DNA of 26,099 nt. Origin: CAZRZN01 sp964604565 (GTDB lineage Bacteria > Pseudomonadota > Alphaproteobacteria > Rhodobacterales > Rhodobacteraceae). How positions within the stretch are numbered: position 1 is the stretch's first letter; each line of letters opens with the position of its first letter. The translations under genes and the position numbers were made by a program. The stretch is from contig CAZRZN010000034.1 of the NCBI GenBank assembly GCA_964604565.1, positions 1 to 26,099 of the forward strand, in the 5' to 3' direction. The notes beneath the pieces were generated by a model. That model did not search any database and was not told where the DNA came from. It saw only the letters and a program-made list of their open reading frames with translations. Positions 7,940 through 14,048 of the stretch are shown one piece after another.

Positions 7940-8313
7940 CTTTGTGTGCTCCTGCCGCTCAATCCCTTGAGGATCGCGGCGTTGATTTCCAGAAGCGGTC
8001 TGATCCTGGCTTTTTTTGTCAGCACCTGCGACGTCTGGTGTTGAACAAACTCTGCCAGATAAAATATCTGAGCCCGCAGTTCAGGCGTCAGTTCATTTTC
8101 ACTGTCGGCCACATCCACTGCCAGCGCGGTCCACAGACGTTGATTGTCATAAAGTGCTTCAACAAGCTTGGGATAGGCGCGAGGTCCAGCCTCCGCCATC
8201 GCTTTGATCCGGTGCGTGACTTTTGCAATCAGCTCATATTCAGTACCGCGAGGTGTCTGCGTTGAGCGGGCATTCTGGGCGTAGGCGCGACGTGCGAGAG
8301 TATTTGCGTTCAC
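7936..8313 (-). CDS. flaF: Flagellin synthesis regulator FlaF
   Basis: FlaF works with FlbT to control flagellin output. In Caulobacter it promotes flagellin synthesis or secretion, opposing FlbT. The 125-residue protein is helical, with a family-like N terminus (ARRAYAQNARSTQTPRGTEYELI). It also has LWTALAVDVADSENELTPELRA and a C-terminal LLEINAAILKGL segment, all recognisable in FlaF. It starts 75 bp after the flagellin stop, a spacer that holds a GC-rich hairpin, and overlaps flbT by ATGA. Confidence 0.92.
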   Translation of the reverse strand: MNANTLARRAYAQNARSTQTPRGTEYELIAKVTHRIKAMAEAGPRAYPKLVEALYDNQRLWTALAVDVADSENELTPELRAQIFYLAEFVQHQTSQVLTKKARIRPLLEINAAILKGLSGRSTQR

Positions 8314-8359
8314 TTCAGAACCTTCTGGTTACGGTGATCAGGAATAGTAGCGAAGCGGA

Positions 8360-8375
8360 GGCCGGTTGCCCGGCC
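8360..8375 (-). terminator. Hairpin between flagellin and flaF
   Basis: GGCCGG (8360-8365) and CCGGCC (8370-8375) form a perfect 6-bp stem with a 4-nt loop, 13 bp beyond the flagellin stop. There is no T-tract after it on the transcribed strand. It is therefore not a canonical intrinsic terminator; it may act as a 3' stabiliser or partial attenuator that keeps flaF-flbT expression below that of flagellin. The function is inferred. Confidence 0.35.
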
Positions 8376-8388
8376 CCCGATCTCGGTA

Positions 8389-9687
8389 TTACCGGAAGAG
8401 CGACAGCAGGGATTGCGGTGCCTGGTTGGCGATCGAAAGTGCCTGCACGCCAAGCTGCTGCTGGACCTGAAGGGCCTGCAGACGCGCGGAAGCCGCTTCC
8501 ATATCGGCGTCTACCAGCGCTCCGATGCCGGACTTCAGCGCATCGGTGAGGCTGGAGACGAAATCTGCCTGCGTTTCGATCCGACCTTGGGACGAACCGA
8601 ATGCAGCTGCAGAGTCGATCGCTGTTTGGATCAGCGTCTCGATCTCCTCCAGCGCGGAGTCCGCTCCGGCCTGCGTGGTCACATCAAGGGTCGACAATTC
8701 TTGCAGACGGCCTCCGATTGTCGTTGCAGCGTTCGCAGCGTACTCCTGAACCGCGACGCTGAAGTTGTCGCCCACAACATCCGCACCGGTAAAGTTCAGG
8801 GTGTTGCCGGACGCCGTGGCATTGATCGTGCCAACATTATCCGCGCCGAGATCGGACTCGATGTATTTGTTGAACGCGGCGGCCAGACCTGCGGTGACAT
8901 CAGCCATGGTATCGCCGTCACGCGCAACATATTTGATGTCGTTTCGGTCCGTGGTGTTTGATGGACCGTTGGCGGCTGTAGCGGTGATGTCGATCGAGAA
9001 TCCGGTGCCCGCGGCAACGGTATCCGTCGCGGCCCCTCCGAATGTTGTCGTTCCAGTCGGGGCGACTGCAGCACCGGTGAGCGCTGCCGCAGCACCGTCC
9101 CCAAAACCGGTAACGTTGTTCGCCGCAGTGGTCAAAGCCGTCAGAGCGGTGCCGATGCTTGAGTCCCCGACGCCAAGATCCTGCTTGCTGACCGTGATGT
9201 CCGATGCCGTCACACCCGTTCCAGATCTGTCGAGGGACGCAAGGATGTTGACGCTGCCCGAGTCAGCAACCTGCTCTGTGTTCGAAAGAAGGTTCAGACC
9301 GTTGAACTGGGCGGCGCTGACAACCGAACTGATCTGGTTTCGCAGCGCATCAATGTCCGTCTGGATCTTTTGCCGGTCAACGTTCTCTTCCTGGGCCGCG
9401 ACAACCTTGCCCTTGATTTGTGTCAGCAGATCGGTGGTCGTCTCAGCTGCCTGACGTGCCACGGCGACGGTCGACTGACCCAGGTTGAGGCTATCGGAAA
9501 TTCCCTTGAAGCCCTTTACATCAGCTTCCATCACTTTCGAAATAGCCCATACAGCAGAATTGTCCTTGGAATTGGCAACACGCTTGCCGGTCGAGATTTC
9601 CTTTTGCGTGTCGGCAAGCCCGGAGTTGATGGATTTGAGGGTTTGGAGCGCCACCATGGCGCCGTTGTTCGTCAGAATGCTAGACAT
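8389..9687 (-). CDS. fliC: Flagellin (filament protein)
   Basis: Flagellin polymerises into the filament after export through the flagellar type III system. The 432-residue protein has the conserved N-terminal D0/D1 region (SSILTNNGAMVALQTL at the start, then STGKRVANSKDNSAVWAI, and SAAQFNGLNLL near residue 135). Its conserved C-terminal end is ADMEAASARLQALQVQQQL followed by IANQAPQSLLSLFR. The centre (about 150-340) is rich in Ala, Thr, Gly and Asp, as expected for the exposed variable domain. The frame stays open 44 codons upstream, but the ATG at 9687 has AAGGA about 8 nt upstream and gives the canonical flagellin N terminus. It heads the operon with flaF, flbT and DUF1217. Confidence 0.96.
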   Translation of the reverse strand: MSSILTNNGAMVALQTLKSINSGLADTQKEISTGKRVANSKDNSAVWAISKVMEADVKGFKGISDSLNLGQSTVAVARQAAETTTDLLTQIKGKVVAAQEENVDRQKIQTDIDALRNQISSVVSAAQFNGLNLLSNTEQVADSGSVNILASLDRSGTGVTASDITVSKQDLGVGDSSIGTALTALTTAANNVTGFGDGAAAALTGAAVAPTGTTTFGGAATDTVAAGTGFSIDITATAANGPSNTTDRNDIKYVARDGDTMADVTAGLAAAFNKYIESDLGADNVGTINATASGNTLNFTGADVVGDNFSVAVQEYAANAATTIGGRLQELSTLDVTTQAGADSALEEIETLIQTAIDSAAAFGSSQGRIETQADFVSSLTDALKSGIGALVDADMEAASARLQALQVQQQLGVQALSIANQAPQSLLSLFR

Positions 9688-9887
9688 GGTTTGTCCTTGC
9701 TGTTCAAAAGGCGCTTTGCGCCGGTTGCATTTGCCGCGAACGGCATTTCTGACGCCTTTCTGACGATGCAGCCCGAACTCTTTGTTGGCCTGCGCCACCG
9801 TTTTGTGGTGCAACGCCAATCTGACCCTTGAATCCTAATGGAGCGCTAATCTCCTCCTTTGCTGTCTGCTGCATTTAAGGCAAATGC
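9688..9887 (-). promoter_or_regulatory. Flagellin leader and upstream region
   Basis: This 200-bp non-coding stretch separates the FlgN-like gene from flagellin. In the flagellin direction it contains GGCGC-AAA-GCGCC followed by TTTT (9710-9722), ending about 22 nt before the ATG. Slightly upstream it carries a direct repeat of CGTCAGAAA with an 11-bp period (9746-9754 and 9757-9765). An AAGGAGGAG sequence also occurs further up, without a start codon in good register. I found no convincing sigma-54, sigma-28 or CtrA site. The layout suggests a structured 5' leader, in keeping with FlbT acting on flagellin mRNA leaders in other alphaproteobacteria. Confidence 0.45.
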
Positions 9888-10235
9888 TCAGGCCCGACGT
9901 TCCAACCGCGCTGCGGACGCCCCTTCTATGGTCTGACGCTGGCCCTTGGCATCATAGGTGTCTGTCGCCCGGCGGACCTTATTGAGATCCCCGAGCCGGG
10001 CCGCCACATTCCTGATGCCCGCGAGGGCGTGGTCGAACAGTTCCTGGTTGCGGCGAAGACCGTCGCGCAAAGGCGCAACATCACCCTTGTCGAGGGGCTG
10101 TTCTGCAAGTTCCGCGGCCAGAACCTGTTTTTCCTGCATCAGTTCCGTCAATCTGTCGAAATTGCCGCTGAGCAACGCTTCGCGCTCCGCGTCGAGCAGG
10201 GTTTGCAGTTTTAACTTGAGGGTTTGTTCAGTCAT
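9888..10235 (-). CDS. flgN: FlgN-like flagellar export chaperone
   Basis: FlgN proteins are cytoplasmic chaperones for the hook-filament junction proteins FlgK and FlgL. The 115-residue product is almost wholly helical and charged, starting TEQTLKLKLQTLLDAERE, with a central MQEKQVLAAEL and a C-terminal TYDAKGQRQTI. That tail resembles the conserved Y-x-x-x-G end of FlgN-like proteins. Its start overlaps the end of the FlgJ-like gene by 8 bp, so the two are coupled. The assignment rests on size, coiled-coil character and neighbours, not on a strong catalytic motif. FlgK and FlgL are not in the window. A general FliT/FlgN-type chaperone is the main alternative. Confidence 0.65.
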   Translation of the reverse strand: MTEQTLKLKLQTLLDAEREALLSGNFDRLTELMQEKQVLAAELAEQPLDKGDVAPLRDGLRRNQELFDHALAGIRNVAARLGDLNKVRRATDTYDAKGQRQTIEGASAARLERRA

Positions 10236-10497
10236 CCATTCTCTCCTTGAGGGCGTGATAAAGAGATTCTGCCAAGCCGATGCCGCCGCCTTCGGTCATC
10301 TGTCGTGCCTGTTCGAGCCTTAGGAAAGAGGCGAACTGGTTTTCGCCGGCACCGCCGCCGAACCCCTCTGGTGTTTCGCCGATCCCAGCCGATTTAAGCA
10401 TTTCTGCGAGGAAACTCGCCTCAAGCTCTCGGGCGGCCTCTCTCAGAGTTTGGTCTTGTCGCACACTCAAGGCGGATTGCGCCGCACCGATTTCCAT
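10228..10497 (-). CDS. flgJ: Rod-binding protein, FlgJ N-terminal domain only
   Basis: FlgJ in enterobacteria has an N-terminal rod-capping domain and a C-terminal muramidase. This 89-residue protein carries only the rod-binding part, with LEASFLAEMLKSAGIG followed by GGGAGENQFASFLRLEQAR and a GIGLAESLYHAL end. All of these match the rod-binding family. Single-domain forms are usual in alphaproteobacteria, where a separate lytic enzyme opens the peptidoglycan. I chose the ATG at 10497, with GGAG 9 nt upstream. An in-frame start at 10569 would add 24 residues without family similarity. It is the first gene of a two-gene minus-strand unit with the FlgN-like gene, divergent from fliK. Confidence 0.85.
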   Translation of the reverse strand: MEIGAAQSALSVRQDQTLREAARELEASFLAEMLKSAGIGETPEGFGGGAGENQFASFLRLEQARQMTEGGGIGLAESLYHALKERMDD

Positions 10498-10609
10498 CTC
10501 GATTATCTCCAATTCGACTCGCTCTGAACGATTTGGTCCGATCACGGTAAAGAACTGGTAAGGAAGCACGTATTAGATTGCCGCAGTGGAAGAATTCCCC
10601 GGAGCACGC
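10498..10609. promoter_or_regulatory. Divergent flgJ-like/fliK spacer
   Basis: The 112-bp spacer should hold promoters for both directions. Read on the minus strand, 10546-10563 contains TTACC, six bases, then TTTACC, so that two TTAC words sit with exactly the 7-bp spacing of a CtrA box but with one mismatch in each half. A TATTAG at 10571-10576 could serve as a -10 for fliK. Neither is strong evidence. Confidence 0.25.
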
Positions 10610-12676
10610 ATGCTGAGCCAATTGACAAGCCTGCTGGGTCTCGGCCCTGCGCTGAAGACACCGGATACCCAGAAGGATGCGCACCCAGCTTTCGACTTCG
10701 CGAATGTATTTGCGGATACGGATGCTGATGAGCAGGCCTTCCCGCCAGACCTTACTATAAATGACCCGGTATCACGGGGCGACGAGCCCGACGAAGACGT
10801 GGCTGTTCCTCCGGCAGAAGCGGACAGCGACGACATCCCGGACCCTCGTGACACAGATTTCGAAAACATCTCCGCCGTTGGCGAAGCAGATTTCCCAGAA
10901 TATCGAGTTGGACAAGACCCGAGGTCGGTTCGTCGTGATGAGGTTGTCACCGCAACGATCACGCATTCACAAGCTCATGATGGCGATATCGGCTATCCTG
11001 GGAACCCCGCTGAACGGCAAGTCGCCGTTTCTGCCTCCGCCCTGCAAGCGCAGCGTGAAAGCCCTCCACAGATCCTTGACGGCCCTGGTTCAATGCCGAT
11101 CGTGGCAGCGAAGACATCGGACCACGTGCGCGCTGGGGCGACTATCCCACAACCGATAAACCATTCCGCCAAATCGACGGCGCCGAAGAACGGCGGGGAA
11201 ACCGCCATTCTTGCGACCGATAAGGATCCGGGCGCGGGCATCTCGCGTGACGGCAAATCTGAACCCGCACAATCAAAAATGGACCTACCCATCTTTCGCT
11301 TTCAGAATGGATTGCTGCAAGGCCGTCTTGGTTCCGGCGCGGACGGGCCTTCGGTTTTCCCGAAAGACCAGTCGCCGGCCCTCAAGACCTCGGCCGAAAA
11401 ACCTGGCATCGTCCACTCGACAGTCACGGACGTTCCGGAACCGAAGGGCGCGCACCTGGCCAATGCTCATGTCCGGGAAGGTGACGCAATCGTCCGGAAA
11501 ACGGCTGACCCGTCTGTTACGGTGGCGCCTCGGCCGGAAAGCGTTACGAGGAGCTATGCCGCAGTGGATGTAGTTGACGGCGCGCTCGTTGCGCAGAAGC
11601 AATTTGGCCAAAGAACTGGAAGTGATCAGGATGTGACGATGGTCCAAAGGGGCAAATTGGACCCGTCGCCGAACGCTCTCACCCGAGAAGATTACGCGCC
11701 CGGCCCTGCGCCGCTGGGGAAAAGACAGACCCCGCTTGAAGGCCAGCCTCCGATCATGCCTGATGCCGGCACTCCTATGCAAAAAACCGTTCCGTTGCAG
11801 AAGACGGATCAAGCAGATGGCATCGCCGCGTCCACTCATGGACGGATCGAGGTTGGTCCCCGGCAGAGACTGGATGCACCCAGCCAGATCAATCTTTCCG
11901 ACGGACCGAAACCGATGATCCTCGCGTCACCCGGCACGGCGCCCACCAGTGTAGCGCCCGTTTCCAACATGCGGGAAACTATGGCATCGCTGGTCTCAGC
12001 GGCACAGGAAAGCAGAGACACGCGTCTCCCGAGATCCTTCGCGCAGAGATCAGAAAACGAGGCTGGACCGCCAAGATCTTACGCCGCCAACATCATGGCA
12101 CCAGCAACGCCAAAAATGGCGCCAGGCGGGTTCGTACCGGAGGATCCACCGAGTCCCGGCCGCGTGACCTCGCCCCTGTTGGCAGATATCATTGACGACG
12201 TGATCGATGGCGCCCCCCATGGCATCGGGTCCGCGCAGGATTCGCGGAGTATTGGCAGCGCGCCCGGACCAAGCCCAACCATGCCGTCCTCGCGCCCCGA
12301 CGCGGCTCCGGTTCTGCGGCAAATAGCCGAACAGATGGGCCGCCTGGCGGATGGCAGCGTGGATATCAGGCTCTCACCGGAAGAGCTTGGAAATGTGCGT
12401 ATGCAACTCGTGCAGGGTGAGACAGGGATGACGGTGCATATCACCGCCGATCGGCCCGAAACACTCGACCTCATGCGTCGCCACATCGACCAACTTGCGC
12501 GCGATCTCGCGGATGCGGGCTATCGCGGAACCGAATTCTCCTTTGGCGAAGGTGGCGAGCGGGATGGGCAGCAGCAATCTCGATCAGACCGCGACCGGAC
12601 GTCTCAGGTTGATCAGCCCAAAACACAAACCAGCCCCCTGACGCCCGCCTCCGAGGGCCTCGATCTTAGAATGTAG
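10610..12676 (+). CDS. fliK: Flagellar hook-length control protein FliK
   Basis: FliK is an exported molecular ruler that measures hook length and switches export from hook to filament substrates. The 688-residue protein is mostly low-complexity: Pro, Ala, Asp, Ser and Lys-rich over residues 20-560, without recognisable folds, as expected for a ruler. The C-terminal hook-length domain (about 570-655) is clear, with DIRLSPEELGNVRMQL, the MTVHITADRPETLDLMRRH segment and QLARDLADAGY. I chose the ATG at 10610 (GGAG 5 nt upstream) over the in-frame GTG at 10586. It is longer than enterobacterial FliK (about 400). The gene is followed 8 bp later by flgD, its partner in hook assembly. Confidence 0.92.
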   Translation: MLSQLTSLLGLGPALKTPDTQKDAHPAFDFANVFADTDADEQAFPPDLTINDPVSRGDEPDEDVAVPPAEADSDDIPDPRDTDFENISAVGEADFPEYRVGQDPRSVRRDEVVTATITHSQAHDGDIGYPGNPAERQVAVSASALQAQRESPPQILDGPGSMPIVAAKTSDHVRAGATIPQPINHSAKSTAPKNGGETAILATDKDPGAGISRDGKSEPAQSKMDLPIFRFQNGLLQGRLGSGADGPSVFPKDQSPALKTSAEKPGIVHSTVTDVPEPKGAHLANAHVREGDAIVRKTADPSVTVAPRPESVTRSYAAVDVVDGALVAQKQFGQRTGSDQDVTMVQRGKLDPSPNALTREDYAPGPAPLGKRQTPLEGQPPIMPDAGTPMQKTVPLQKTDQADGIAASTHGRIEVGPRQRLDAPSQINLSDGPKPMILASPGTAPTSVAPVSNMRETMASLVSAAQESRDTRLPRSFAQRSENEAGPPRSYAANIMAPATPKMAPGGFVPEDPPSPGRVTSPLLADIIDDVIDGAPHGIGSAQDSRSIGSAPGPSPTMPSSRPDAAPVLRQIAEQMGRLADGSVDIRLSPEELGNVRMQLVQGETGMTVHITADRPETLDLMRRHIDQLARDLADAGYRGTEFSFGEGGERDGQQQSRSDRDRTSQVDQPKTQTSPLTPASEGLDLRM

Positions 12677-12684
12677 GACAACAC

Positions 12685-13377
12685 ATGTCAGATATCGCGC
12701 CTCCCCAGCCGCTTTACAGCGGTAACGCAGCCCAGAAATCCGGCGCTGCACCAGCATCCGCCGAGAATGACGCAAAGAACGCGTTGAGCTCGGACTTCGA
12801 CACATTCCTCAAGATGTTGACGGTTCAGGTGCAGAATCAAGATCCACTCAATCCGGTGGACTCCACCGATTACGCCACACAATTGGCGACGTTCTCCTCG
12901 GTGGAACAGCAGGTGCAGACCAATGACCTCCTGCGCGCGATAGGCGGGACCCTGGGTGGCAACGCATTGCAGGAAATGAGTGGGTGGATCGGCATGGAGG
13001 CGTTGGTGCGGGCGCCCGTGCTGTTCACGGGCGCACCCGTTGCGATTCGACCGGATTACGCAGAGGAAGCCGACGCGGGTGCCTTGGTGGTGCGCAATTC
13101 AGATGGAGATGTTGTCCAGCGTTTCGATCTGACGACGGACCAGACAGAGGTTTTCTGGGGCGGCGCAGACGAGACCGGCGCACCGCTTCCGACTGGCGTC
13201 TATCGCTTCGAAATTGAAAGCTACAAGGATGAGGCCCTAATTGATACCCGGCAGGCCCAAGCCTACAGCCGGATCAGTGAGGTGCGGAAGGATGGCGACA
13301 GCGTTGTTTTGAGAATGGCGGACGGCACAGAGACCAGCCCGGATCTGGTGGATGCCCTGCGGGCGCCGCAGATTTGA
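12685..13377 (+). CDS. flgD: Flagellar hook capping protein FlgD
   Basis: FlgD forms the temporary cap under which hook subunits (FlgE) polymerise. The 230-residue product shows the family signature at residues 37-75: FDTFLKMLTVQVQNQDPLNP then DSTDYATQLATFSSVEQ. A Tudor/Ig-like region follows, with APVLFTGAPVAIR, TEVFWGGADETGAPLPTG and a final YRFEIESY segment, and then a short tail. It lies 8 bp after fliK and is followed by an inverted repeat that may end the transcript. FlgE itself is not encoded here. Confidence 0.96.
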   Translation: MSDIAPPQPLYSGNAAQKSGAAPASAENDAKNALSSDFDTFLKMLTVQVQNQDPLNPVDSTDYATQLATFSSVEQQVQTNDLLRAIGGTLGGNALQEMSGWIGMEALVRAPVLFTGAPVAIRPDYAEEADAGALVVRNSDGDVVQRFDLTTDQTEVFWGGADETGAPLPTGVYRFEIESYKDEALIDTRQAQAYSRISEVRKDGDSVVLRMADGTETSPDLVDALRAPQI

Positions 13378-13382
13378 TCGAA

Positions 13383-13405
13383 AGGGCGCTATTTCAACGC
13401 GCCCT
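13383..13405 (+). terminator. Inverted repeat after flgD
   Basis: AGGGCGC (13383-13389) and GCGCCCT (13399-13405) form a perfect 7-bp stem with a 9-nt loop, 5 bp beyond the flgD stop. The sequence after it (GACGTCTTCTTCC) is pyrimidine-rich but not a T-run. It probably marks the end of the fliK-flgD transcript but would be a weak intrinsic terminator. Confidence 0.5.
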
Positions 13406-13735
13406 GACGTCTTCTTCCATCTCGTGACAGGAAATCAGCCTCTGGTTAGACTTCTGGGCGAATCTTTGCCTGCTTATGGCTGCGCCCCTAGCACGCCAAC
13501 ATAAGCACATGATTCAAAAATGAATTCGCAGAAGAAGACGACAACGGTGCGCGTGTCGTCTGAGTGACCGGAAAACGCAGGCCTGCATTGTTGCGGATAT
13601 GACGCTTATTTTTGGGCACATGGCAGGGATTTAGGCTTGCAGTTTGATTTGGCATTTGAACGGCAAACCATTTATGTGTAAGTTGCACAGCGTAGGGCGG
13701 ACTGCGTCCAGACCTGTGTAGATTTGGAGAACACT
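13406..13735. other. Non-coding spacer with a sigma-54-like site
   Basis: No gene is seen in this 330-bp stretch. It holds the upstream region of the small secreted protein gene. TTGGCA at 13649-13654 and GGCA at 13662-13665 place GG and GC exactly 10 bp apart, as in a sigma-54 -24/-12 element. The -24 half fits well and the -12 half fits only partly (CGGCA instead of TTGCA). An alternative weak sigma-70 reading overlaps it. A GGAG lies 6 nt before the ATG at 13736. Confidence 0.25.
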
Positions 13736-13957
13736 ATGAAAAAGCTTTCGATCTTTGCTGCGGCCGCAGCGATCGCGGCTGCATCAGTCGCCCCGGTGGC
13801 TGCTGAGCAGGGAAAAACCGATGATCCCTTTGTTTCGACCAAGGCAATGAACTCCAGCGCGCTTCTCCTCCTCCTTTTGGGGGGTGCCGCCACCGCCGGA
13901 ATCATCGCATCGCAAACGGGCGGCGTCAGCTCGTCGTCGACGACAGGGACCAACTGA
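13736..13957 (+). CDS. Small secreted or membrane-anchored protein, unknown function
   Basis: This 73-residue product has an N-terminal Sec signal peptide: a KK pair, an Ala-rich core, and probable cleavage after PVAA near residue 23. Next come a short polar segment (EQGKTDDPFVSTKAMNSS), a second hydrophobic stretch (ALLLLLLGGAATAGIIAS, about 43-60) and a Ser/Thr/Gly tail ending STTGTN. The mature protein is therefore tiny, probably a periplasmic or membrane-anchored peptide. I do not recognise a characterised family, although small Ala-rich proteins with Ser/Thr tails are common in Rhodobacteraceae. The ATG at 13736 with GGAG 6 nt upstream is preferred to the TTG at 13724. It is monocistronic, bounded by its own upstream region and a strong terminator, which suggests real and possibly high expression. 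Confidence 0.7.
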   Translation: MKKLSIFAAAAAIAAASVAPVAAEQGKTDDPFVSTKAMNSSALLLLLLGGAATAGIIASQTGGVSSSSTTGTN

Positions 13958-13981
13958 TCCCGCGATTTCTGTTTTTTTGGG

Positions 13982-14014
13982 AAACGGCGACCCTTGGGTC
14001 GCCGTTTTTCTTTT
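13982..14014 (+). terminator. Strong intrinsic terminator
   Basis: AAACGGCGACCC (13982-13993) and GGGTCGCCGTTT (13996-14007) are perfect 12-bp arms separated by TT, so the effective loop is a few nucleotides wider. The second arm runs into TTTTTCTTTT on the plus strand. This is a textbook rho-independent terminator 24 bp after the small-protein stop. The opposite strand lacks a comparable T-run, so it is less likely to serve ubiB, which ends at 14049 on the other strand. Confidence 0.92.
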
Positions 14015-14048
14015 CAAATGAATAACTGTTTCCGTTCTCCGGCATCCA

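Noticed and set aside
9688..9819. 44-codon in-frame extension upstream of flagellin
   Set aside because: The ATG at 9687 gives the canonical flagellin N terminus with a good ribosome binding site, and the extension is basic and unlike any flagellin leader. It is most likely the open 5' leader.
9780..9860. Search for a sigma-54 or sigma-28 promoter before flagellin
   Set aside because: TGGC words occur, but the invariant GG and GC are not 10 bp apart with acceptable flanks, and no TAAA plus GCCGATAA pair was found.
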